The notes: generated from the sequence alone by a model not told the origin. A stretch of DNA of 64,000 bases from an uncultured Lachnospiraceae bacterium (GCA_947177165.1 CAMWTP010000017.1:1-64000), one strand, 5' to 3'; shown: positions 26,477-36,073, counted from the first letter of the stretch. A program made the numbers and translations.

Positions 26477-27787
26477 ATGGTAGATAATATACTGCGATGT
26501 CTGGTTTTGACTTTTATGATGGGAACCAGCTGTCAGCTGTTTTTTGAGACAGTCGTCCCCAGGCGCAGATGGCGGCATCAATGGATTGAATACACGACAA
26601 TCCCGGCTTTTGCAGCGGGGGGCATGATCATCTCTTTCACACAGATTCCGCCCTATATCCTGCAGCCTGTCCGCCTGATCATCATTGTGGCGGTTGTCGC
26701 ACAGATTTATTTTCAATTGCACATCGCCAGAAATCTGATTTTGTCAGTACTGTACTGCGGCATTTATTGGAGTATTTCATCTGCTATTATGTCTGTATTT
26801 TATTTATTTCTTGGTTTCGTCCTTGCAGATGAGTTCCTGTACAGAATAACGGAAAATCTGACAGAGGCAGCAAACCTGTGTCTGATGATGGCATTCCACT
26901 TCCACTACAAGAGCCGCATCCGTGGAATGGCCGAATCGCACTGGAAGAAGTTTATTCTCCTCCCTTTTCTGTGTCTGGCCACTATCGTTGCAGTTAATCT
27001 GCTCTCTGCTGACAATCCAGCGATGAACAAATACGCTGCACTTGCCACAGCTTCCGGAATTTCCATCCTGAACATGTTTCTCTTTTATTATACCATGCGC
27101 ATCCTGGAAAAGGAAGAAACGCTGCAAAAGATGCAGCTGAACGCAGAACGCATGCGCAATCAGATGGACATGTACCGCACAATGCAGATACACTATGAGC
27201 GGCAGAGACAATTCCTGCATGACTACAAAAACCAGCTGAACTGCATACAGGGACTTCTCGACTGTGGTCAGACTGCGGAAGCGTCGGAATATATCACCCG
27301 CATGACAGGAAATCTGAGGGCACAATTTGGTGATGTCAACACCAATCACACAGTTGTGAATATCATTTTGAATCAAAAATATCAGACCGCCCGCAATAAG
27401 AAGATTACCATGACTTTCGTCATCAACGACCTGTCTGAACTGACCATTCCAGAGGAAGATCTGGTCACACTCCTGACCAACCTGCTTGACAATGCGATTG
27501 AGGCTTGTGAAAAGTTTGACGATAAAGACACATCTGTCAGGAAAACGATACAGTTCAAGATGGTGATCGAAGAGCATCAGCTCATCCTATCTGTCCGCAA
27601 TCCGGTGGACAAACCAGTATTGATCAAAAACAACACTGTTGTCACCAGCAAAAAGGACGCTGTTTATCACGGAATCGGACTGTCAAATGTCGATGCCGTT
27701 GTCAGAAAGTACCATGGAACCAGTGTCTTAAAATGCGAAGGCGGATGGTTTTCTTTTGCTGCAATGTTTCCGTGTGACATTCCATGA
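26477..27787 (+). CDS. GHKL-domain sensor kinase (AgrC-like)
   Basis: 436 residues. About six N-terminal spans are followed by a coiled linker, a non-canonical phospho-accepting motif FLHDYKNQLNCIQGLLD (His near 240) and a GHKL ATPase domain (LLDNAIEACEKF; GIGLSNVDAVVRKYHG). AGGGGG precedes the ATG at 26477. Partner of the LytTR regulator. Confidence 0.9.
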   Translation: MVDNILRCLVLTFMMGTSCQLFFETVVPRRRWRHQWIEYTTIPAFAAGGMIISFTQIPPYILQPVRLIIIVAVVAQIYFQLHIARNLILSVLYCGIYWSISSAIMSVFYLFLGFVLADEFLYRITENLTEAANLCLMMAFHFHYKSRIRGMAESHWKKFILLPFLCLATIVAVNLLSADNPAMNKYAALATASGISILNMFLFYYTMRILEKEETLQKMQLNAERMRNQMDMYRTMQIHYERQRQFLHDYKNQLNCIQGLLDCGQTAEASEYITRMTGNLRAQFGDVNTNHTVVNIILNQKYQTARNKKITMTFVINDLSELTIPEEDLVTLLTNLLDNAIEACEKFDDKDTSVRKTIQFKMVIEEHQLILSVRNPVDKPVLIKNNTVVTSKKDAVYHGIGLSNVDAVVRKYHGTSVLKCEGGWFSFAAMFPCDIP

Positions 27788-27836
27788 TTTTAAGCGTCGT
27801 TTTTTGCTGTCCAGGCGCCGATTCCTGCCGGTGCCA

Positions 27837-27865
27837 TTGCCTCTCCCTTCGAGTGAAAATATAAT
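27837..27865 (+). promoter_or_regulatory. promoter of the lipoprotein gene
   Basis: TTGCCT (27837-27842), exactly 17 bp, TATAAT (27860-27865), 46 nt before the start codon. Confidence 0.6.
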
Positions 27866-27910
27866 AAAAGCGTAACATAAATAATAAAACAAAACGAAGG
27901 GAGAACAAAT

Positions 27911-28687
27911 ATGACAACTGCAAGTAAAATAATCGCATTTGTGATGACAGGCGTCCTGCTGCTGAGCGGGTGTGGGAAGAAGGAAGCAGAAACTGCTCCG
28001 GCCACACCGCCGGAAACCATAGAATGCGTCATGGAGGCTATCAGAGAACTGGATATGGAGACATTGAACAATTACACAGACAACTATGTCCAGACCTACT
28101 GCAACTGGATTGGCGTCCCTGTGGAGAATGAGTACCGCACCTTCAATGAGCTGCTGCAGCCCGGCTCCAAACACAGCAGCCGGTATCAGTCCGCCTACAT
28201 GCTGAACCAGAAAATAATGGAAAACCTGACCTGGAACATCAACGATGTGCGCGAGGAGGATGATTCCGCAGAAATCGATATGGAAATCACCAACATCGAC
28301 ATGTCACAGGTTATGGGAATTTACACAGTCCAGATATTGGACAATATGCTGGAAAGTCCGGGAATTGGCATCACACAGTTCGTTAAGGACATGTCTGATC
28401 TGGCCACAGCAAAGGAGGATCTCATTTCCATCATTGACGGATTGGATAGCAGCGATCTCAGCACCATCAATGTCACCGTTTCCGCATATCAGGATGACGG
28501 ACAGTGGAAAATCCATCTGACACACGACTTTATCAATGCGTTTTCGGGAAATATGTATACTGACGATTACGCTGAGGATATCGAACAGCACATCGACGAC
28601 CTGGAAGCACAGATGGAAAATAAGGTCGACAAATGGGTGGAAGGCATAGAAAATAAGGTCAGCAAATGGACAGAACAGTTTGAATAG
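27911..28687 (+). CDS. hypothetical lipoprotein
   Basis: 258 residues with a lipobox (VLLLSGC) and a charged region after Cys21. The rest is acidic with a likely alpha/beta fold (IECVMEAIRELDMETLNNYT; DDGQWKIHLTHDFINAF), similar in style to DUF4878/NTF2-like lipoproteins. The C-terminal 40 residues form a heptad-like amphipathic helix. Function unknown. Own promoter; possibly a target of the preceding LytTR system. Confidence 0.8.
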   Translation: MTTASKIIAFVMTGVLLLSGCGKKEAETAPATPPETIECVMEAIRELDMETLNNYTDNYVQTYCNWIGVPVENEYRTFNELLQPGSKHSSRYQSAYMLNQKIMENLTWNINDVREEDDSAEIDMEITNIDMSQVMGIYTVQILDNMLESPGIGITQFVKDMSDLATAKEDLISIIDGLDSSDLSTINVTVSAYQDDGQWKIHLTHDFINAFSGNMYTDDYAEDIEQHIDDLEAQMENKVDKWVEGIENKVSKWTEQFE

Positions 28688-28805
28688 GCAATTTTATGTA
28701 CACTTGACAAATGCCTGTCCTGCACCTACAATACAGATATCAGACAGATATCTAAATCTGTCGACAATAAAGGAACGATTGGTCTGTCTAACGGAGATTT
28801 TTGCG

Positions 28806-29606
28806 ATGAAAGGTGTATTTGAGGCAAAAAGAAAGGATGGCACGGTATACTACCGTGCTTCCATTACCTATAGAAGAAAACACATCAGTCTCGGCGGATT
28901 CGACACTATGTCCGCTGCTAATGCCGCGTACCTCGAGGCTGACAGGCTGCTGAACCGCGACAAACTAAGCGTTAACCAGTACCGGGACACATCCCCCCTT
29001 CCTTTTGAAAAGTGGGTGATCCTCATCAATTTCCGCGACAACGGTATTTATTTCGCCACACCCATCTATGCACGCCAGAAATTCTTTTACTACTATCTGT
29101 CCCCCACAGATGTGCTGAAATTTGACATTGATGATTTGTTTTATTACGCATCACGCAAGATCATGAAACGCAACGGGCACCTCTTTGTAGCTGATTACGG
29201 CATGCAGGTAAATATCCTGAACCGATACGGTATCCGAAGCTTTGCCGTTGCGGGAAAGGACTATCTGTTCCTGAATGATGACGACACCGATTTCCGGCAT
29301 GAGAATCTTGCAATCATCAACCGCTATCAGGGTGTCGCCGAGGTTTCCTACAAGGGAAAAAAGAAATATCGTGCGCGCATCAATGTCCCCGGCTACTACG
29401 TGATCGGTCACTACCACAGCGAGACAGATGCCGCAATCGCTTACAACAAAGCAATTGATATTCTAAAAAAAAGAGGCGTGCAGAAAAACTACACGCCCAA
29501 CTATATTGACGGGCTATCTCCGTCAGTGTACGCGGATATCTATTCCCATCTCAAAATATCGGACAAAATATTGAACTATACATTGCCAGACAAAAAAGAG
29601 CCCTGA
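28806..29606 (+). CDS. AP2/HNH-like DNA-binding protein
   Basis: 266 residues. Two AP2-like units are visible: YRASITYRRKHISLGGFDT with SAANAAYLEADR (near 15-45), and YRARINVPGYYVIGHYHSE with DAAIAYNKAIDIL (near 195-225). Before the second is a degenerate HNH-like stretch ending DFRHENLAIINRYQGV. This layout resembles HNH-AP2 homing-endonuclease-type proteins of phages and gut Firmicutes. The expected catalytic His pair is not evident, so it may bind DNA without cutting. ATG chosen by the ACGGAGA ribosome-binding site. Confidence 0.65.
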   Translation: MKGVFEAKRKDGTVYYRASITYRRKHISLGGFDTMSAANAAYLEADRLLNRDKLSVNQYRDTSPLPFEKWVILINFRDNGIYFATPIYARQKFFYYYLSPTDVLKFDIDDLFYYASRKIMKRNGHLFVADYGMQVNILNRYGIRSFAVAGKDYLFLNDDDTDFRHENLAIINRYQGVAEVSYKGKKKYRARINVPGYYVIGHYHSETDAAIAYNKAIDILKKRGVQKNYTPNYIDGLSPSVYADIYSHLKISDKILNYTLPDKKEP

Positions 29607-29625
29607 TACAGCTCTTTTTTGTCTG
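29587..29625. terminator. bidirectional intrinsic terminator
   Basis: Perfect 15-bp stem CAGACAAAAAAGAGC (29587-29601) with 29611-29625 and a 9-nt loop. It has A- and T-runs on both sides and lies between convergent genes. The stop codon of the AP2/HNH-like gene falls in the loop. Confidence 0.85.
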
Positions 29626-29644
29626 ATTTTTTATCTAATTGATT

Positions 29645-30973
29645 TTATTTCGCATAGTCCTTAAAACTCATAATCATTGTGGCATCGCCGGTTATCCCTT
29701 TGATGGCAGCATCAGTATCATACTGCCACATGCCAAACTCGTATGGATACTCCGGTTCCTCGCTATCCTGCGCAAACCATACATCATAATCCTGCAGATC
29801 CTCCATGTCCACCATGGTCAATAGCCACTCTTTGTCACCGTAGATCATAGGCGTATAACCTGCATCTTCCACCCTGTCCATAAACGCTTTGGCAATCTGT
29901 GTCCTGTCAGACATGTCAAGCGCCTCGATCCGCGCCATATCCTCATCGACATTTTCCATGACAAAGACCACAGGATATTTTACTTTGTATCCTGAAATAG
30001 CATCGAGCACTTCATCAGCCTCTTCCCTCGCCTCCGCTTTGCTGACCGCCTGTGAACAGAAATAGACACCAATGTCAAGCCCCGCCTTTTTTGCCGCCTC
30101 AAGATTATCCTGGAAATTTTCGTCCGACACAATATTTCCGCTGCTGTAACCTCTGGCACCGACTTTCAGCATGACAAAATCACAGCCCGCGCTCTTTAAT
30201 TTGCTGAAATCGACATCGCCCTGATTCGCCGAAATATCGACACCACATGTTGATACAGGCTTGCCATCCTCATAGTAATTCATGAACGGCTTCTGATAAG
30301 TAAGTTTCGAAAAATCGTACTTATTCCGGGGAATGTCCTCATTGATATCCACCCACTCCTTAGTGCCGTCCGCATGCCTCACCTGAATGCGTGTCACTTC
30401 TTCCTCGTCCTCGTCTTCGCCTTCTTTTTCATCGTCGTCCTTTTCTTTATCCTTATCCGACTTGTCCGTATCGCTCCCGGTTTTCTTATCTCCGCTAATA
30501 TCTTCCTTGGTTGTCATGTCATAGACTGAGGTTTTTCCGTTTGACAGCTCGTCAGCTGTCTTGGATTTGTCAGTGCTGCCAGACGTATTCGCTGAGCCGT
30601 CAACGACTGTTTCGCCTGTAGTCTGATTTGTCACCGTACCGTTATTTCTGTTTGAAGCAGAAGAATTTTTCTCCCTCCCTGTATCTGGAAGCGTCCATAT
30701 ATCGAGATCATCCGACGTCAGTCTGCTCTCCGCAATGATGCTCTCCGAAGCGTTTGCGTCCATCTTCTTACTCTCTTCCGCTGCTTTGGCCTCCCTCTGT
30801 GCAACTGCTGCGGCATAACCGCTCCCATCCGACCTGGACTGCGACTGGTTCGCCCAAAAGACAAGCGCTGTCACTCCAAGGATAACCGCCGACATAATCA
30901 GTGCCATATACACATAAGTTATCCTGGAGCCTGAACCATGCTCTTCCTCATAATAATCATCGTGCAGCTTCAT
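29645..30973 (-). CDS. membrane-anchored GH25-like lysozyme
   Basis: 442 residues: short cytoplasmic tail, one TM (about 22-42), a long Ser/Thr- and then Lys/Asp/Glu-rich linker, and a GH25 muramidase-type barrel from about residue 240 (CGVDISANQGDVDFSKLK). The family normally uses an Asp near the barrel start (present, GVDIS) and a DxE pair on a later strand. Here that strand reads VVFVMENVDE, so the Glu is kept but the Asp is Val. Activity may be altered or lost. The predicted location is the outer face of the membrane. Confidence 0.85.
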   Translation of the reverse strand: MKLHDDYYEEEHGSGSRITYVYMALIMSAVILGVTALVFWANQSQSRSDGSGYAAAVAQREAKAAEESKKMDANASESIIAESRLTSDDLDIWTLPDTGREKNSSASNRNNGTVTNQTTGETVVDGSANTSGSTDKSKTADELSNGKTSVYDMTTKEDISGDKKTGSDTDKSDKDKEKDDDEKEGEDEDEEEVTRIQVRHADGTKEWVDINEDIPRNKYDFSKLTYQKPFMNYYEDGKPVSTCGVDISANQGDVDFSKLKSAGCDFVMLKVGARGYSSGNIVSDENFQDNLEAAKKAGLDIGVYFCSQAVSKAEAREEADEVLDAISGYKVKYPVVFVMENVDEDMARIEALDMSDRTQIAKAFMDRVEDAGYTPMIYGDKEWLLTMVDMEDLQDYDVWFAQDSEEPEYPYEFGMWQYDTDAAIKGITGDATMIMSFKDYAK

Positions 30974-31284
30974 ATAAATAATCCTCCGTTTCTATCTGCA
31001 AAATAATACCAAAAGTATGACAGTCTGTCAAAGACTTCATTCGGAATTTCAACTCATTCCCGCATATGCTATCATGATTTACATAATAGATTTACGTAGT
31101 TTATTATATAGCATTTCATCTACAATTTCAATTATTTTCTGAATATTCATCTCAATTTTATTAAAAATTTATCAAAACATATGTTTTCCACAGATATGCA
31201 GTTCCTACAATGCACGTATATACATTTTCCTGCAAAAATGATAAAATTACTTACAAAACAACAATTGTGAGGTAAACTGATCCT
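30974..31284. promoter_or_regulatory. divergent intergenic region with a 13-bp palindrome
   Basis: AT-rich spacer between the divergent GH25-like and apbE genes. It contains the palindrome TGACAGTCTGTCA (31018-31030) close to the GH25-like start. No gene or recognised riboswitch. Confidence 0.4.
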
Positions 31285-32400
31285 ATGAAAAATATCTTTG
31301 TACCGATTCGGCTTTTTTTGACTGTTTTTGTTTTCCTGATCTCCGCTCCCCTAACCGGCTGCTCTGGAAACCGTTCCCTAACCCCGGTCTCCCGGACAGG
31401 ATTTGCTTTTGATACGGTCGTCACCATCACAATCTATGACAGGCACAAAACAGATGTACTTGACCACTGCCTTGCACTCTGCGAGAAATACGAATCTCTT
31501 TTCAGCACAACGCTCGAGGGTTCCGAAGTGTGGAATATCAATCACGCAGGCGGAAATAGGACACCCGTCTCCTACGACACGGCATCCCTGATCCAGTCAG
31601 CACTGTATTACTGTGACCTGAGCCAGGGCATGCTTGACCTCACACTGCGCCCCGTGGCAGAAGAATGGGACATCTCCGGGCAGATGAAGAAAGCAGACGC
31701 AACTGCGGATTATGAATATTATATCCCCTCCCAACAGACGCTTTCCGAACTATTAAAGCATGTAGATTATAAGAATGTCCTCCTCACGGATGCCGATGGA
31801 AATGAAATCGGCTATACGGATACCCTATCCGATGATGACAGCTACTTTGTCTCCATGAAGGACACACACAGTGCCATCGACCTCGGTTTTATCGCGAAGG
31901 GCTATATCGCAGACTGTTTAAAATCATATCTGTTGTCAGAAGGCATTGACAGTGGTATCATCAGTCTCGGCGGCAATATACTGCTCATCGGCACCAAACC
32001 GGACCGCTCAAGTTTTAACGTCGGCATCCAGAGACCGTTTGGCGCTGCCAACGAAGTCATCACCACGATTCGGGGAAATGACACTTCTGTCGTTTCTTCC
32101 GGCTGTTATGAGCGCTATTTTACAACTGGCGCGGATAAAACAGACAGGACAATCTATCATCATATCTTTGATACGACGACAGGATGCCCTGCCCAGAATG
32201 ACCTTCTCGGCGTCACAATTCTCTCGGACTCCTCCATGGAAGGCGATGCACTCAGCACCTACTGTTACCTTCTCGGTTTGGAAAAAGGTCTGGAATATAT
32301 CAACAGCCTTGAAAATGTCGAGGCGCTGTTTGTGACAAAAGACTACGAAATTATTCAAACATCATATTTGCAAAACACTGACGAATCAGATTCGCGATAA
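31285..32400 (+). CDS. apbE: FAD:protein FMN transferase (ApbE), lipoprotein
   Basis: 371 residues. Transfers FMN from FAD to Thr of partner flavoproteins such as RnfG/NqrC-type subunits on the outer face of the membrane. Lipobox LTGC near residue 27; FDTVVTITIYD; flavin-binding SAIDLGFIAKGYIAD near 200; and HHIFDTTTGCPA with the conserved His and Asp near 290. No Rnf or FMN_bind gene is adjacent; a decayed FMN_bind-like fragment lies at 51.1-51.2 kb. Confidence 0.92.
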   Translation: MKNIFVPIRLFLTVFVFLISAPLTGCSGNRSLTPVSRTGFAFDTVVTITIYDRHKTDVLDHCLALCEKYESLFSTTLEGSEVWNINHAGGNRTPVSYDTASLIQSALYYCDLSQGMLDLTLRPVAEEWDISGQMKKADATADYEYYIPSQQTLSELLKHVDYKNVLLTDADGNEIGYTDTLSDDDSYFVSMKDTHSAIDLGFIAKGYIADCLKSYLLSEGIDSGIISLGGNILLIGTKPDRSSFNVGIQRPFGAANEVITTIRGNDTSVVSSGCYERYFTTGADKTDRTIYHHIFDTTTGCPAQNDLLGVTILSDSSMEGDALSTYCYLLGLEKGLEYINSLENVEALFVTKDYEIIQTSYLQNTDESDSR

Positions 32401-32421
32401 ATGCTGAGGCTGGGAAATTGT

Positions 32422-33195
32422 TCAAAGCTGAAATAATCTTTCCGTATTTTTCCTTGCATTTTCCACTAAGGTATCCTCAGAAACTTTCATATATTTCGCA
32501 AGCTCTCCCGCGACGTACACGATATTCTGCGGTGTGTTCGTCCTGTCAAGTCCCGGCACATTCCGCGGAGTGAGATATGGTGCATCGGTCTCGATCAATA
32601 TGCGGTCTAACGGAATAAGGTGTACTGCCTCGCGCAGTTCTTTCGCACGCCGGTCATCGCAGATCCATCCGGTAATTCCGATAGAAAATCCCATGGAAAG
32701 GTATCTGTCCAATGTTTCTTTATCACCCGTAAAACAGTGCACTACAGACTTTTCGCAAATCTTCTGGTGTTTCTTAAATCTTTTCACAAAGTCCTCCGCG
32801 GCACTGCGCTCATGCAAAAATAAAGGTTTATTCAGCTTTTCTGCGAGTACAATATGTTTCTCCAGACACCGGATCTGATTCTCTCTGGCAGAGAACATTC
32901 TGTCGTAGTCCAGTCCGCACTCGCCGACTGCAACGATCTTTTTATTTTCAGATATGATCTTCTCTATCCTTGCAAAATCTTCCTGCGAAGCCCTGTCCGC
33001 ATTGTGCGGATGAATCCCGGCTGTGCCGTAGGCATCATGTGTCCTTATGAACTTGTCAATCTTTTGATTCTCCTTGGGATCTGTGCCTGTCAAAATACAA
33101 CACACGCCGTTGTCTCTGGCATCCTGAATCACTTTTTCCGGGTCAGGGAACTGCTTGCAGAACAAATTTAACCCGATATCGTAATATTTTATCAT
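32422..33195 (-). CDS. tatD: TatD-family metal-dependent hydrolase
   Basis: 257 residues. It begins YYDIGLNLFCKQF, as in TatD proper (DIGVNL) rather than the DxHxH start of the YcfH group. Metal-ligand regions follow: TAGIHPHN, AVGECGLDY (Glu), FLHERSA (His), VVHCFTG (His) and IETDAPYL (Asp). A DNase/deoxyribonuclease activity is the usual assignment. Single gene convergent with apbE. Confidence 0.9.
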   Translation of the reverse strand: MIKYYDIGLNLFCKQFPDPEKVIQDARDNGVCCILTGTDPKENQKIDKFIRTHDAYGTAGIHPHNADRASQEDFARIEKIISENKKIVAVGECGLDYDRMFSARENQIRCLEKHIVLAEKLNKPLFLHERSAAEDFVKRFKKHQKICEKSVVHCFTGDKETLDRYLSMGFSIGITGWICDDRRAKELREAVHLIPLDRILIETDAPYLTPRNVPGLDRTNTPQNIVYVAGELAKYMKVSEDTLVENARKNTERLFQL

Positions 33196-33299
33196 CTCAA
33201 ATACCTCTTTTCACAAAATCTATTCACAACCTGAATTGCTTTCATTATACAATATCATCTGCAGCGCAGCAACCTTCACAATGTATTTTGCAAAACGCA

Positions 33300-34490
33300 T
33301 CACCTGTAATCAAACCGGATATTCAAATACCCCTCCTCAAATTTTGCACCGGCTGCCTCCATTCCAACAAACTCTGGCGGTATCGGAAATCTGCGGGTTT
33401 CGTTTCGCACGCCCACCAGCAGTTCATCTTTCTCCTGCTCAAGCCGAAGCTCTTCTTTGTCGGCAAACGGCAGATAGATTCTGAGGCTTTTTTCCTCCGC
33501 GTTCACTTCATATATTTTCCGCTGAAACAGCACATCGTTGGGATTACATACGCAAAAAATCTGCTCTCCCAGACGCTCCAGCATCTCCAAAGTGCGCAGC
33601 TCGCACTGCTGCAGCTCCACATAAAAGCGGGGTACTTCACTGAAACTTTCCGCTATTTCCCGCAAAGCTTCCTCCTGCATCTGCATCCATTTGCTAAAAT
33701 ATCCCTCCATCGCCCGCTGGGGATAAATATGATTTACGATCACTGCATCCACATTATAATGATACAGGTACAGGCAGGTAAAATTGCGCTTCGCCTCGCT
33801 GATCACAATCTTCTCCGGCGTCGTGACCACGCGCAGGCTCACAATCTCCTTGTCCAGCAAAAGCGCCTGCAGACGCTTCATCCGCTCCATCAGGAACTCA
33901 ATGTCATCAAACACACTGTCCTTTGGCATGGGAACCTTCATCGTCTTCTCGATGACTCTGCCGACTGTCCTGGTCGCTGTCCGCTCAATTGGAAGAATCC
34001 TTTTCACAAAACCCGACAGACGCTCGGGATATTTCAGAAGGGACAAGGTCTCCCCCGTGGGCGCACAATCCACGACAATCGTGTCATAAGCCTGCGAGGT
34101 ACAATTTATTGTATCATAGACACCACTCTCATACACATCCAATATCTTAAACATGGAAAAGAGTTCTTCCAGTCCTGGAAATACCAATAACTCCTCCGCT
34201 TCAATTCCTCCCCCGCCTCTAGCAGTGAGCAGCTGTCTGATATAATCCTTTAAATTTCCCCAGCTCTTCTCGCTCTCATACACGGTGTCGATTTCCACTG
34301 CGTAGAGATTCTCTGTAATTTTCACCGGTTCTTTCCCGACTTTCTGGTCAAAGGAATCCCCCAGACTGTGCGCCTGGTCTGTGCTCATTATAAGCACCTT
34401 CTTTCCGTCTTTTGCTATCTTTGACGCGGTCGCTGCCGCCATACTGGTCTTCCCCACGCCGCCTTTTCCTGTATAGATAATAATCCTCAT
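33300..34490 (-). CDS. ArsA/Get3-family ATPase with HSP20-like tail
   Basis: 396 residues. Deviant Walker A GKGGVGKTS at the N terminus, switch region STDQAHSLGDSFD, VVDCAPTGETLSLLKYPE and VVTTPEKIVISEAKR. The C-terminal 80 or so residues form an ArsA_HSP20-type domain. ATG at 34490 is selected by GGGGG 7 nt upstream. Third gene of the operon. The DCAPTGE signature of the ArsA/Get3 family is present, but the arsenite-binding cysteine triad of E. coli ArsA is not evident and there is no arsB nearby, so arsenite export is unlikely. Confidence 0.85.
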   Translation of the reverse strand: MRIIIYTGKGGVGKTSMAAATASKIAKDGKKVLIMSTDQAHSLGDSFDQKVGKEPVKITENLYAVEIDTVYESEKSWGNLKDYIRQLLTARGGGGIEAEELLVFPGLEELFSMFKILDVYESGVYDTINCTSQAYDTIVVDCAPTGETLSLLKYPERLSGFVKRILPIERTATRTVGRVIEKTMKVPMPKDSVFDDIEFLMERMKRLQALLLDKEIVSLRVVTTPEKIVISEAKRNFTCLYLYHYNVDAVIVNHIYPQRAMEGYFSKWMQMQEEALREIAESFSEVPRFYVELQQCELRTLEMLERLGEQIFCVCNPNDVLFQRKIYEVNAEEKSLRIYLPFADKEELRLEQEKDELLVGVRNETRRFPIPPEFVGMEAAGAKFEEGYLNIRFDYR

Positions 34491-34506
34491 CGTCCGCCCC
34501 CCTGTT

Positions 34507-34737
34507 TTATACAATGTCAACTTTCTTCACTTCCGGTTCTTTCTTATCATCCGGCTCACTGTCCTCGCATTTCCTGTATTCTTTCACCACATCTGCTGCG
34601 ATTTCTACCGCCATCATTTTCAGTTCCTTTTCAATCACATCCAAGTGCCTGCCCACCTTTTCCGGAAACAGGGCATATATGGCCTTTCTCTGATATTCTC
34701 CTGCCGTTTTCAGTCGATTCAATATTTCCCTATTCAT
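34507..34737 (-). CDS. small hypothetical protein between two ArsA-like genes
   Basis: 76 residues, mostly one or two amphipathic helices (NREILNRLKTAGEYQRKAIY; VIEKELKMMAVEIAADVVKE) and a Lys/Glu/Asp-rich tail. The ATG overlaps the TAG stop of the upstream ArsA-like gene by 8 bp, so translation is coupled. No family recognised. It may be a partner or client of the two ATPases. Confidence 0.72.
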   Translation of the reverse strand: MNREILNRLKTAGEYQRKAIYALFPEKVGRHLDVIEKELKMMAVEIAADVVKEYRKCEDSEPDDKKEPEVKKVDIV

Positions 34738-35908
34738 TTTCACCGTTTCCTTTCTCAAACTGGATACACAGTATTCCGCCTTCAAACTTTGCACCTGTCA
34801 CCGTATAACTGCGGAGTATGTTGGGAAGCGGAATGCTGCGCTTGAAGTTTCCTGTCTTAATCACAAGATCCGCCGCTGCCTGGTACAAGTCGATATCTTT
34901 CTTGTCTGCGCAGGGCAGAAAAACCTTTAACTGGTATCCCGCTTCCGTCTGTTCAAAACACTCCCGCTCCGTGATGTTCCTCACTGCAAATATGTCCTTA
35001 TCCGCCAATACATCCTCCACAATTCTCCGAATGGCCTTCTCCCCCCTGAGTTCCTCGTCATACCACGGGATTTCATAAACTGTCAGGGCGGCAAAACTCT
35101 CTTTGATACAGGCGATATATTCCTTTTGAATGGCAATCCACTGCGTAAAAAAACCATTGTCCAGGTCCTGCGGCAGAATCCTGTTGATATAGATTCCGTC
35201 GACATTGAAATTGTAGAGATTCAGGTACATATAATTGCGTTTCGTCTCCTCCACTACCATTTTTTCCGGCGTTGTCACAATTCTCACGCTGGTGACGGCA
35301 CGGTTTTTCAACAGTTCCTGCAGCTCCACCAATTTCACAAACATCTTCTCGATCTCATTCATGGCAGTTCTGTTGGGCATCTCAATCTGAAACGCTGCTT
35401 TGGAAACAGGCGCCAACACCCGCACGGCCACCTTTCCAATCGGGAAAAATTTTTCCATATACCACGAAAGCAGCTCGGGAAATTTTAACAGGGACAAAGT
35501 CTCGCCCGTGGGTGCACAGTCCACGATGATTCTCTCATAATCCTCTTTGCGATAAATGTCCGCAATCTTGAGCAGGGAAAACAGTTCCTCCATCCCTGGT
35601 ATCATTCCCAGATTCTGCATACTGCCCTCCTCCGTCTCCGGGAAAAGACTGGCAAGATAACACATAACAGCAGTAAAATCATGCTCCATCACATACTCTG
35701 GGTCAATCTCATAAAGATCCAGATTGGGTGATATTGTTTCCGCCTCCTTTCCCAGCCTGTGCTCAAAGATGTCACCCAGATTATGCGCCATGTCGGTGCT
35801 CACGAGGAGGGTTTTCTTTCCTTCCTCCGCACTTTTGACAGCGTGAGCCGCCGCGACACTGCTCTTCCCAACACCGCCTTTGCCTGTAAAGATATAAATT
35901 CTTTTCAT
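34730..35908 (-). CDS. ArsA/Get3-family ATPase with HSP20-like tail (second copy)
   Basis: 392 residues, similar in layout to the downstream paralogue: GKGGVGKSS, STDMAHNLGDIFE, IVDCAPTGETLSLLKFPE, VVTTPEKMVVEETKR and a C-terminal ArsA_HSP20-like domain (IPLPNILRSYTVTGAKFEGG). ATG at 35908 follows GGAGG by 6 nt. First of the three coupled genes, behind a leader that can form alternative hairpins. Confidence 0.85.
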   Translation of the reverse strand: MKRIYIFTGKGGVGKSSVAAAHAVKSAEEGKKTLLVSTDMAHNLGDIFEHRLGKEAETISPNLDLYEIDPEYVMEHDFTAVMCYLASLFPETEEGSMQNLGMIPGMEELFSLLKIADIYRKEDYERIIVDCAPTGETLSLLKFPELLSWYMEKFFPIGKVAVRVLAPVSKAAFQIEMPNRTAMNEIEKMFVKLVELQELLKNRAVTSVRIVTTPEKMVVEETKRNYMYLNLYNFNVDGIYINRILPQDLDNGFFTQWIAIQKEYIACIKESFAALTVYEIPWYDEELRGEKAIRRIVEDVLADKDIFAVRNITERECFEQTEAGYQLKVFLPCADKKDIDLYQAAADLVIKTGNFKRSIPLPNILRSYTVTGAKFEGGILCIQFEKGNGENE

Positions 35909-35967
35909 GTTATCCTCCATTCCTTTTCTGTTGTTATATGGTTCCTGCATCCTACGCACAAATGTAC

Positions 35968-36064
35968 CGGGCTGCCAAAATCATTCTTTAGCCGAATAGT
36001 TCTTTAATCAAATAGTTCTTTTCTCGAAGTATTTGTTCTGTTTTAGGCAGCCCGACGGCTGCCT
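35968..36064 (-). promoter_or_regulatory. leader with mutually exclusive hairpins and direct repeats
   Basis: AGGCAGCC/GGCTGCCT (36045-36052, 36057-36064) forms a tight hairpin. The segment 36046-36054 can instead pair with CGGGCTGCC at 35968-35976. Between them, on the minus strand, AAAGAACTATT occurs twice and AAAGAATGATT once at 16-nt intervals. It could be an attenuator or regulator-binding leader for the ArsA operon. Confidence 0.4.
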
Positions 36065-36073
36065 GATAACATT

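Noticed and set aside
33288-34190. Plus-strand open frame of 300 codons
   Set aside because: Antisense shadow of the ArsA-like ATPase gene.
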